Positions 1 through 12,200 of a stretch of DNA of 64,000 nucleotides are shown piece after piece; positions within the stretch are counted from its first letter, which is position 1, and each line of letters starts with the position of its first letter. The translations under genes were made by a program, and so were the position numbers. A model generated the notes under the pieces. It was not told the origin of the DNA and did not search any database. It saw nothing but the letters and a program-made list of their open reading frames with translations. The stretch covers positions 361,857-425,856 of the forward strand of contig JAVYIG010000892.1 in assembly GCA_035222895.1 (NCBI GenBank), given 5' to 3'. The DNA is from Strongylocentrotus droebachiensis. Its lineage: Eukaryota; Echinodermata; Echinoidea; Camarodonta; Strongylocentrotidae.

Positions 1-44
1 TTGCACTTCCGCGCGCATTTTAGTTTGTTTTACGTTTTTCGAAG
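1..44 (+). promoter_or_regulatory. ACIN1: 5' UTR end of ACIN1
   Basis: The 44 bases before the start codon hold no upstream ATG. The bases just before the ATG (cgaag) are a moderate Kozak context, with A at -3. The transcription start and promoter lie outside the window. Confidence 0.6.
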
Positions 45-188
45 ATGGCGGAAAGCAAAGAATCAGTGACGCTCCCCGACGGAAGGCCAATTGAATCGCT
101 CAGAGTTGTTGATCTTAAACAACAACTGAAGAAATATGGTGTGTCAATTAATGGGAGCAAGAGTCAGCTAGTGGATCGTCTTAAAGCG
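45..188 (+). CDS. ACIN1: ACIN1 exon 1: SAP domain
   Basis: Encodes residues 1-48 from the first ATG. It carries the SAP motif ([15 protein letters not shown], then KSQLVDRLK), a helix-extended-loop-helix fold that binds DNA or RNA. The donor is GTAAGG, phase 0. Human ACIN1 has extra residues before this point, so an alternative upstream exon may exist outside the window. Confidence 0.93.
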
Positions 189-3100
189 GTAAGGATAGGG
201 GCACAGATCTTATATAAACTTCGGTAAATTTTGTTCATGTTCAAAGCCGCGCCAGTGCAGTGCAGCTCGCTTGGGATGCGCATGGGGCGATGCAAAAGCC
301 GAGGCACTCGGCCGCGTCGGGCGAGCCTCCCTTGGCCTTGCCCGCTGCCTTTCCTAGGATTGGGCCTGGCTTTGACTTTGCCTCGGCTTTGTAGGAGCAA
401 TAGCGTTGCCTGCCACCAACACCTGTACAACTAAGAACTTGTTGTCATGTTGTGAATTACCAGATAGTATTACATCTAGATCTAGTACTATAGTAGAACT
501 TAGAAGTGTGTCTGAATAAAATTGAATGTTGTTGTTTTGATTCAGCCTTTCACTGATTTTGGACGAAAAAAGGCACTTGTTGTTGAGTTGTTTACCACTG
601 CACCACCAGTACGGTAAGGATTGTCTGCATAAACGAGGATCGTCTTCGTAAACGTGTCCAGAAAGATAAGGATCGTTTCCATTTTCGCGGACGATTATTT
701 CCTGATCCGCGCGCTGGTGAAGCAAAAAACAGATTCCGCGATGATGCTCCTTGATACATTTGACTTTGTGGACAGAGGCTTTCACATTATGAGCGATAAA
801 TCGTCAGGAAGACTGACAACTCATAAAAGTAGACGGTGAACCGGAGGTAATTTATTACAACAAAAAAAAACGTCAGCGAAAATGCAGATAATAATTTTTT
901 TAAGACGCGATTTGTCCGTGTTTTTGAGGATATCCTTGTTTATGCGCCTCTAGTGTGCACTGTGACCATACTTTGGATGGGTAACTTCTGCGTGGAGATA
1001 CCTTACTATAACACACCAAAAATCATATAAATCTTCCACAATTGTTCAAAAAACGATCATAAAATTTGTTATCTTTCTTACCTGTTTGTGTCAATTGTCT
1101 TATCTTTTTTGGAGTATTTTTTCCTAAAAATGAAGACATTGGTATAGAGTAAAGGAGGGGGTAATCGACCATCACTAGTTTTCGGCCGGTCCATTGGATG
1201 CAGGCGATTGGATGCATTGTAAAATCCCTTTAAAATACATCGCATAATAGCATATCACATATCCCACACACACACCATACCATGCCAGAGTCACTGAAGA
1301 ACCACATTTGCAATGGAAAATATATCCTAAAATATCACATTTTAGGGATGTAATCGGCGGTCTCGCTACCCAAATCTGAAAAATCAAGTATCTTATGCGT
1401 GTCTGTAAGAAATATGGGTACCATAAAATGACCTTTATTTCAAGCGCGCGCTACCTATTGACTTTGTACATACGACCGAAAACTGGTTCGCTATGTCGAT
1501 AACTGTCTCCGAAACAGTGAAAATTGTAATGAATATTGTCATGGCAATTCATGATTTTTTTCTGGGATTCTTTTTTTGTTTAAGTAATAATAATATTTGC
1601 TTCATGATTTGAACAAGAAACGATAATAAATAGGAAGTAAAGAGTCCAAAAAATAGGATTTTGTCTTAAGTGGCCGAAAACCCCCTCCTCTACTCTACAG
1701 CTTCTCACACGTCACGGCAAACTGCACATAGATCTTTACGCATTGAGCACTGTACAGTGAGATTATCTGAGATAATGCGCTCTCATTGGCTGATCCGTTC
1801 GGCTGTTTCAAATTAAAGTGATAGAGGGCTCACTTAAGCAGAGAGCGCAATGACAATGCATAACGGATGCACACATACATGCAAATGTCTGATCCCACAC
1901 TCAGTTTTTTGTGCTTAAAACCCTTCCCATAGAAATTGCACGCTTCCCTTTGCAGTCTATGACTCTACGTGCACTGGGCGCTCAAGCAAGATATGTTTTT
2001 TATTACGAATAACGAGGGAGCGCTGGCATCATGTGCAATGTCAAGGGTCATCAGGAGAACTGTTCCGTATTACTATTACTGAGTATTAGGCAAAGTCATA
2101 AGACAAATATATTTACAAAATTAACTGTCTGAACCACGTCAGGACGAAAACTTGAAGAAATTTTCTTTTTAGGTGCTGTTCATGTAGAACTTTAAGCATT
2201 GAGCGCTGTACAGTGAGTGACGCGCTCCCATTGGCCGGTCCACTTGAGTGGTTTAGATTTTAAGTGAGAGAGGGCCCGCTTAAGCAGAGATGACAATGCC
2301 AATACGTAATCTTACATAACACACTGACATGGCATGCTTTATACAGGTGACGCACTTCACACATTCCGTAAATCTCTGTGTATAAGACGCACCTGTGTTT
2401 AAGGCGCACCCCTATTTTGAAGACAAAAAAAAAATCCTTTTGCACTTTGCCGGCCGAAGCTCTCACGTGTCCTCGGCTCACTCACCTGTATCATGCAGCT
2501 CTATTACACAGGGGATAATGATTCTGAGAACTCAAAATATCCTGTACCTGTGTATTTAATAAGACGCACCCCTGACTTTTGATTTTTGCCGACCAAAAAA
2601 AAAAGCACCTTATACCCGGAGATTTACGGTAATTGATGCACACTAAGCATACAGTGGGTACACACATAAATAAAGTAGAAAAAATCAACAAACATTTCAG
2701 TACAACTTGCAAGTTTGTACCTTAGCTATAACGAAAATGAGAATTTTAAAACTTAAGTTAAATACTTAACTTATTAAAACGCTACGCAATTATGAAACCA
2801 GCCATGTTGTTTTCATCATAAATAAGAAGTTTCTTTTACTGCAAATTTGATTTCAGGCATTTTAGTACATGGGATTGAATGTGGACTAAATCCTGAGTTG
2901 TTCAATCAATTTGTTGTTTCTTCCATGTATTTGTTCATTAATTTTTTCCCCTTTTCTTTTCATTCATATTTCAGCAAATTTACCTAGAAGAGTTGAAGCA
3001 AGCCCCTGTCCATGAAGGAGTGCCCAATCAAGATGTAAGTAATAATTTACAGCCAGAAGACAAATTGGCAACCCTATTGATATGGTGCCAGGTAAACTAT

Positions 3101-6100
3101 GTCAGGGGTAAGGTGTCAACGGTCAAAATGTCGGGTAAAAATGTCAGAGGTAAAAATGCCAGAGGTGAAATTGTCGGGTAAAAATGTTAAGAGTTAAATG
3201 TCAGGGGTAAAAATGTCTGAGGTAAAAATATAAGGGGTAAAATTGTCAGAGGTAAAATGCCAGAGGTACGAAATGGACTTGTAGCTTAGTAATTGTGTTA
3301 TAAATGTAAACACTCTTAAAAAACACAGCGTAAAAATGTGGCATAAAAACAATAATAAAACGGTGCTTATAAAGCGCTTACCACCGAAGGGTAATTTTGT
3401 ATCCACCCAACTTTTTTGCTTTTTTTTTTTTACCCAGCTTGGTTAATAGTTTTGCTTATTTTATAGTAGTTCTTAATTTTTACCCTATTTCGACAATATA
3501 TTATTCAAATTTGTTTAAGAAAATGCACAAAGTTGATTCCCTCCTTGTCTAGTGTTTTTGTTTTTGTTTTTGTTTTTTTGGTGGAAAAGAAAAATCTCAT
3601 TAAAATATCAAATGTCCCACCAAATTTCATAATGTATGATAAACCTTGAATCATTTATTTGAACCCAAATTTCATATTTCAAAACAAATTAAAAGGAATT
3701 AAAAAAAATACTGAAGATATAAGGAGAAAAGGGCAAAGAGTTCATATCTTCAGCAGTCATGAAATTGCGTGCCTATCCCTCTTTTTCGGTTATTTCCTAT
3801 CATGCCTGCTAATATTTGATTGGATTTTCAATTTTTCTTGTGACAGATTGTTGATGATGAGTCTGTTGCGTCCAATTCCTTCATCCAGCAGTACCTTAAA
3901 CAGCAACAGGAGCAGCTGAAGCAGAGACATGGTAAATCTTACTCAACCAAATAACTCACTGTAACTGAACTGTATGTACATTACTTGGGGGGGGGGGGAA
4001 GAAAAGTTATCTTCACTGAGATTGTTTTTTTTGTTATGCCTCTGCAACGAAATAGCCAGAGGCATTATAAATATGTTTTTGGGTTGTCCGTTCGTCCATC
4101 TGTATGTCCCGTTCTCGTGATTGCATTATCTCCAGAACTTATTGTTGGTTTCCGGCCAAATTTAAGACATGTATGTATTTTGCTGAGCCAATTGAAATGA
4201 TTTGATTTTGGGGTCACAGGGCTCATTGTGTATGCAAAAATAGCTTATGATCGCATTATCATTAGAACCGATAGACAGATTACCATCAAACTCAAGAGTC
4301 AAGACATGTGTGTATTTTGATGGGCCAATGAACTGGTTAGATTTGGGGGTCATGAGGTCAAATAGCTTGAAATCATGATATTCTGAGAACCTGTTAATGA
4401 ATTACAATCAAACTTGAACTTTAAAAATTGCTTCTGTTTTGGTTTGTAAAAACATTCAATGGCGGAGGCATCATTTTTGACTGTGCGCAGACGAAGATCC
4501 ATCTAGTTTATATTACCTTCAATCAATAAAATAATTTGTTAAAGATATTGATTAAATTTTCAAAAGAACACTGTTCAGTTGAACAACAGCAAATCTTCAC
4601 ATAATCAAAAGATTTATTTTTGTTTCATCATAGTCTTTGTTTTAAATGCGCATTCAGATATCAGCAATGTATTTCTTAACACTACTGTTCCCTGTTACTT
4701 GTATCACAGCTACTGTAGATAATGAAGCCAAGGCTGAGAAGGGTGATGATATTCCTGAAGGGCTGGCCAACCAGGTAGATGAGTTGAACCAATCCTTGAG
4801 TCGTAGCCAGTCAGAGGAGGCCGAGAAGGAACCAGAAGAAGAGACTACAAATGGAGAAAGCACTGCGGACAAAGACGCCGAGACGGCTCAAGAGGAACAA
4901 TCTCCTGCCAGTAGATCGTCCAGAAGACCCCGCAGACATAGCTCCAAGCAGGAGGAAGAGGCGGAGGTCGAGTCAGAGACCAGGAAAACTAGGAGGAGGA
5001 ACAGCTCCAGAGGTAAAGACCAGGAGGAGGATGTGCAAGAGGAGGTGAAGGAGCCACCCAAGGCAGTACAGCCGATGGAGCCTGTCAAGGAATCTGAAAA
5101 GAAGGTCCAGTTAGAGGCAACTCAAGATGAAGCACAGAAGACAGCTGAACCTTCAGCACCAAAAGAGAAGGTGGATGAAGTAAAGCCTGCTCCAACTCCA
5201 GATGCTAAAAACGAAGCTGCAATGCAGATGGAAAAAGGAGAGAAAACGGAAGTGAAGGAAGCCAAAGATAGTGTCTCTCGGGTTGAGCAGGCAAGTGCCC
5301 CTAGAGATGTGAAATTGCCAGATCAGGCATCTTCCAAACAGATGGAGGCAGGACAGGACAAACCTACGGAAATCAAGGAAGACACAGTCCGTTCAAAGCC
5401 AGAGGCAAGAGAGCATGCCCAAACAGAGGCAAAACCTTCAGGAGAAGTTGCAGAGGATACTGCCAGCCAAGGCCAAGCCACCAACCAAGTGCAAGTTGCA
5501 ACAGAAAAAGAGGCAAGTCGTGAGGAAACGGGCGGAGCTCCTGAAACCAAGGAAGAACAGCAGAGCGAGAGTAAGCCGTTCCCCAGTCAAAAGAGGGTGA
5601 AGCTGAACAGGTCTGCCAACCTCAGTCGAAGCCTGGGATCGAAGACTCCAGAAGAAGAGAAGAAACCTGAGGAAAATCAAGAGGGTGTACCTGAGGTTTC
5701 TGAAAAAGGAGATGTCCCTACAGACAAGAATGAGGATAAAGATGAACACTCGGCTGAGAAGTCTCCCAAAAAGCGTGTAACACCTCCTGAGGATGCAGGT
5801 GATCAGGAGAAGCAAGATACCCCCTCAAAACGCCGGAAGACAGAATCGGACAAGGAAGATGCAGAGAAAGGACCAGAAGAAAGTTCCCTTCCAGTTACCA
5901 GTCCTAGGTAAGTCATGTTCAATGCTCTAATACGTTTAGATAGTAAAAATGATATTCTGAGATGACTTATCAGCCAAACTTAACTTGGTTATCGAAATCT
6001 ATGATTTTCATGTGTTGCAACTACCTAAATACCTTTTACAGGGGGAGCTTTTTAAAATTTTGTTGGCAATTTCATGAATCCATGATGCCATATGGGGTGG

Positions 6101-9100
6101 CAATACCTCAGCAAACTCTGCAATTTGCAGCAGTCTGGTTTCAAGAATTAAAGTTCAAGCTGTGTACTGGAACACTTAGTTGCTCCCCATTTCATTGTGA
6201 TAGCATGGTGCCTCTTGAAATTAGAAGTTTCCTAATCAGCGCTTTAGTAGCTGTTTTGCAGATGCATGGTCAAACCATCTTGAAATTGATTTTTTTTTTT
6301 TTTTAATATTTAAGAAAAAACAATTAATTAGCATACTTCATTCATGTACATTTAAGGAAGCAGTTGCTATCAATCAGGGTTCTTGTTAATTTTTCTGATA
6401 GCAGGCTATTTATGATTTACAGGAGGCTACTAAAATTGCAAAAGAAAAATCTCTGTGCGCGTAGCGCACATCACCATGTGCGCAAAGCGCACATCACGAG
6501 CGCGAAGCGCGAAGTCCCTTGCGGCCGGGGTCCAGCTTTAGGGTTTTAGATGCTCTCTGGTGCTATCTTAGCCTTATTTTTGAAGATATGACCACACTGT
6601 ATGAGCCATAGTTTAATGATAAAGATCATGAATATTTTGGCTGAATAACTTACTTTTCATATGATATACAATATGAAATGAAAATGCTCCATTATAGTTT
6701 CTGATAAATCAATCATATTTGTGATGAATCTACAATTTTGAATTACATGATAATGATACAAGGTAGTTTTGGGCAAAAACGGTTAACTGACGTTTACAGG
6801 ACCTTGTCAGTGAAGAAAATCGTTGTAATCTTTGTAATAGATCTCAATATGTAGTTTATAATAATAATTCATCCAACTTTTACACACGGCGTACCACAAG
6901 GTTCTATCCTAGATCCTCTACTGTTTTTAATTTACATTAATGATCTTACACATTCTTCTAAATGTTCTTTTAAATGAAAGTCCTTCCCGCGTGGGTTTTT
7001 TTCACAGTCGGTCAACAATAAAATAAAAAAAAAAAAAAAAAATAAAAAAAACGATTTATTTTATTTTTTTTTTATTTTTTTTTATGGTGCCGACAGCCGG
7101 CTACGATTGCCGTTACAGCCGGAAAAAATAGCCGGTTGCCGGCTATTAACAAGAACCCTGTCAATCAAAGTCCTCTTTCTCCTAAACTCGGCATCAATTT
7201 TCTGCCGGGTCAATGTTGTCCCTAGCCCCCAATGGCTAACTGCCCTTTCGGGACCTGTGTGGCAGACAGTTGTGTGGTGTTGATGATTTACATGAGAGCA
7301 TAATATAACTCCAGGATTTTACCATGCAGTACCATATTTGCCGGTGATAAGGCCGCATAGGCCGCACCCCCAACTTTGACATTTCAAAAAGGAAAACAAA
7401 ACGAACGGAAAAAACAAAATAATCATAATTTTCTTGAAAACACTATTATTTTTTTACCAACTGATACCAAATTCATCCATATTCTTATAATTTACCGGAA
7501 GTTCAGCTAAAAAAGTGATCGCAGGCAGATTTGGTGTCCGATATACCCCTACCACAATGTACGGTGTAATGCGAAACTCCATGAAATGGAAAAACAAAAT
7601 TGCGACTTCAGATGGATGTTCGCGGCAGCTCCGTTAGACTGTCCCTTCCTTTACCTTTGCAATGCATTGGCACAAACTTAGATCAAGATCTATCGGCAAA
7701 TGTTGTGTTAGGACGTTTATTTTCGTCTTCATGTCAACAATGCAAGATAAAATTGTTGGTAAGATGTTTGGAAATGTCCTGTACCATAGTGGTATTGTTA
7801 TTTTACCGTTTCTAGTCCCATACGTGCAAATTCATGTTGGTTTTGACTTTTTTATGCCTCCGTTACGAAGTAGCCGGAGGCATTATGTTTTCGGGTTGTC
7901 AGTCCGTCCGTACGTACGTCCGTCCGTACGTCCGTCCGTCCGTACGTCCCGTTCTCGTGATCGCGTTATCTGAAGAACCGATTGATGGATTCCTGCCAAA
8001 CTTTGGTCATGTATGTATCTTGCAGAGCCGATGAACTGATTAGATTTTGGGGTAACGAGGTCAAAGGTCACAGGGCTCATTATGTATGCAAAAACAGCTC
8101 GTGATCGCGTTATCTGAAGAACCCATTGATGGATTCCTGCCAAACTTTGGTCATGTATGTATCTTGCAGAGCCGATGAACTGATTAAATTTTGGGGTCAC
8201 GAGGTTAAAGGTCAAAGGTCACAGGGCTCATTATGTATGCAAAAACAGCTAGTGATCTTGTATCTCAAGAACCGATTGATGGATTCCTGCCAAACTTTGG
8301 TCATGTATGTATCTTGCAGAGCCGATGAACTGATTAGATTTTGGGGTCACGAGGTCAAAGGTCACAGGGTTCATTATGTATGCAAAAACAGCTTGTGATC
8401 GCGTTATCTCAAGATCCGATTGATGGATTCCTGCCAAACTTAGATCATGTATGTTACTTGCAGAGCCGATGAACTGATTAGATTTTGGGGTCATGAGGTC
8501 AAGGTCAAAGGTCATGCGGCTCATTATGTATGCAAAAATAGCTTGTGATCGCATTCTCATTAGCAGGGTTCTTGTTAATTTTTCTGATAGCAGGCTATTT
8601 ATGATTTACAGGAGGCTACTAAAATTGCAAAAGAAAAATCTCTGTGCGCGTAGCGCACATCACCATGTGCGCAAAGCGCACATCACGAGCGCGAAGCGCG
8701 AAGTCCCTTGCGGCCGGGGTCCAGCTTTAGGGTTTTAGATGCTCTCTGGTGCTATCTTAGCCTTATTTTTGAAGATATGACCACACTGTATGAGCCATAG
8801 TTTAATGATAAAGATCATGAATATTTTGGCTGAATAACTTACTTTTCATATGATATACAATATGAAATGAAAATGCTCCATTATAGTTTCTGATAAATCA
8901 ATCATATTTGTGATGAATCTACAATTTTGAATTACATGATAATGATACAAGGTAGTTTTGGGCAAAAACGGTTAACTGACGTTTACAGGACCTTGTCAGT
9001 GAAGAAAATCGTTGTAATCTTTGTAATAGATCTCAATATGTAGTTTATAATAATAATTCATCCAACTTTTACACACGGCGTACCACAAGGTTCTATCCTA

Positions 9101-9230
9101 GATCCTCTACTGTTTTTAATGTACATTAATGATCTTACACATTCTTCTAAATGTTCTTTTAAATGAAAGTCCTTCCCGCGTGGGTTTTTTTCACAGTCGG
9201 TCAACAATAAAATAAAAAAACAAAAAAAAC

Positions 9231-9291
<61 letters not shown>

Positions 9292-12200
9292 GTGCCGACA
9301 GCCGGCTACGATTGCCGTTACAGCCGGAAAAAATAGCCGGTTGCCGGCTATTAACAAGAACCCTGCATTAGAACAGATTGATGGATTCCTGCCAAATTTC
9401 GATCATGTATGTATCTTGCAGAGCCAATGAACTGAGTAGATTCTTGGGTCATGAGGTCAAAGATCAAAGGGTCATATATGATTATGAGAAATTGCTTGTA
9501 ATCACGATATTCTGAGAACCTGTTAATGGATTACAATTGAACTTGAATTTGAAAAATTTCTTCTGTTTTGGTTTGTAAAATTGCTCTATGACGGAGGCAT
9601 CATTTCGAATTCCATCTATTTTTTTTTTTTTTTTACTCTTTCGTCGTAAAGGCCGCACCCCGACTTTTTGATATTTTCTCTTCCAAAAATACTGCGGCCT
9701 TTACGCCGGCAAATACGGTATCTCTTTACTCTTTACAGAAGTAATATTTCATAGTGAATGGGCTGAAAAACGGAAATTCCGTTTTGCCATAGACTTTGTA
9801 CACATGTAAAAACTTAAATTCCATTTACATAAGATTTTAATTAAAACATGAACTTGTAGGGTACAAATGTTCTTTGACAAGCCATTGATAACCACTCAAA
9901 AACATACGGACGGGCCTGGATAAACTTGATGAAAAATACTAGTGAAAATATCGACCTACAAAAAATTATCAAATGTTTAAATTTACCATCTTCAAATTCG
10001 AACTAAAGTTAGCTGAATGTGTCAGAACACGACATATTCCTGACGGAACGATACAGTAGTACCGACGTCGCATCGACAAAAACATTTCAGTCTTGGCTGC
10101 CATGTCAGCGATCCGCGATCGATCGAGTTTAGGCGCACATGCCAGCGCCTTTTTGAACTGTACAACAGCGTGTGTACAATATCGCCGCACTTAGCGCCCG
10201 CTGCTGGCGTGTGTGTGCCTAGTATTACGTCTACGTAATACTAGCATCGAATTTCAAGTACTAGGCGCACACGCCAGCGCCCCTAACGATCTCTATTGGT
10301 CCAGCAAAACAAAATGGCAGCGCCCTATCTCCTAAGAATCTGACGAATATCGCTAAATATTCGGAATTATTAACCATGATTTTAGGCCTGATATTTTTTC
10401 ACTGCATAACGAATCACAAAAATAGAGTAAGTTTTAAGATTTTTATGATCAAAGGGTCATATATGTATATGAGAAATTATAATCACGATATTCTGAGAAC
10501 CTGTTAATGGATTACAATTGAACTTGAATTTGAAAAATTTCTTCTGTTTTGGTTTGTAAAATTGCTCTATGACGGAGGCATCATTTTCGACTGCGCGCAG
10601 TCGAAGTTCCATCTAGTTTTTTTGAAAAATGAAAAGTCTTGAAGTAAAATTTTAAAAAAAAGAAAGATACAGACCACAGATGTGAGGGTGTTGCTCCGGT
10701 CTTCCGATCCGATCAAAGCCCCAACTTACAGGGTTATATAGTGTAGATGTTAGGGTGGACTTATCCTCTAACTAAATGTAAATTTCTGTAGACACAGTAC
10801 TGTTTAGTGCCCCGTAGCTGGAAACTGCATTAGAGCAAAGGAGCTGGTTTTCGGCCACTTAAGACAAAATCCTATTTTTTGGACTCTTTACTTCCTATTT
10901 ATTATCATTTCTTGTTCAAATCATGAAGCAAATATTATTATTATTTAAACAAAAAAAGAATCCCAGAAAAAAAATCACGAATTGCCATGACAATATTCAT
11001 TTAAATTTTCACCGTTTTGGAGCCAGTTATCGACCTAGCGATTCAGTTTACGACCGCATGTACAAAGTCAATAGGAAGCGCTCGCGCGCACCGTGCGTTT
11101 CCGCGCTGATGTATAGCACAAGCGGGCAGAGCAGGTATCCCACGCCGGAGCTCCCGGGTGCTCGCCTGGCCAAAGACAGGCACAGCGGTGATCGGAAGTT
11201 GGAATCTGAATTAGACAGACATATCGTGTGTGCGTGGCGGGGTCGGGCTGCATTGATTTAATACATGCGATAAGATACTTTTGAGCTTGCGACTAACACA
11301 AAATCAGGCTCTAAATCTGAAAAATACTTGAAATAAAGCTCATTTTATGGTACCCATATTTCTTACATACACTCGTAAGAAACTTGATTTTTCAGATTTG
11401 GGTAGCGGGACTGCCGATTACATCGCTAAAATGTGATATTTTAGGATATATTTTTCATTGCAAATGTGGTTCTTCAGTGACTCTGGCATGGTATGGTATG
11501 TGTGGGATATGTGATATGCTATTATGCGATGTATTTTAAAGGGATTTTACCATGCATCCAATGGATCGGCCGAAAACTGGAGCTGGTCGTTTACCGGCTC
11601 CTGTACTCTATACTTAATTTTTGTTAAAATCAGAGAATTACTATCCCTGTACAGGCGTAGGCATTATTTTAAAAAAAAAATGTCTGCTTCCATCATGATG
11701 TCAATAACAAAAAGAGGTTATTTCTAAAGAAAAAAATTGATGGTGCTAAGAAAAGTACACAATTTTTAATGATCTTTCAAAAATATTGACATTTGTTCAT
11801 CATGCTCTGTACAAAATGAACAAACTCATTTTTGTATTCTCTTTAACTGCCTCTTTAACTCTCCTCAAAAATGTAGTTTGCAATAATGATCATACATCTA
11901 TTGTAGGACATTATGCCCAAGGCCAAAAGCTATGATCCTTTGTATTGTTTAATATGCCATTTTCGTAATGTAGTCACATTTAATGCATAAATCTGTAAGT
12001 GCCACGTTACAAAATATTCCATTCAAGTGAAATGGCTAATTGTACTTCTATAGACTATACGTCTATAATGAGAATGCGAATTGCACACATTAAAGATAAA
12101 CTTGAGTTCTTGTAAAAAAAGAAAATGAATTCTCAAAGAATCTAACAAAACTTACACTGAATGTTCAAGATTACAAATAAATGTCATGTGCCAAACAATT

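Larger units (their letters stand above)
7330..9720. mobile_element. Outer element with 'taccatatttgccgg' ends, interrupted by nested insertions
   Basis: The left end (taccatatttgccggtgata aggccgca) and right end (tgcggcctttacgccggcaa atacggta) are inverted repeats. Both are followed inwards by 'ggccgcaccccnactttnga'. Left arm 7330 to about 7850 and right arm about 9627-9720 would make an element of about 0.6 kb split by the 'atgcctccg' element. It belongs to the same broad type as 2364-2632. Confidence 0.65.

Noticed and set aside
4646-4709. An ATG upstream of the large exon as an alternative gene start with a signal-peptide-like N-terminus
   Set aside because: The hydrophobic stretch is intron sequence including the polypyrimidine tract. 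The acceptor at 4709 joins in frame with exon 3.
9058-9357. Minus-strand open frame with a lysine run
   Set aside because: It reads through the T homopolymer of the mobile element and has no coding character.
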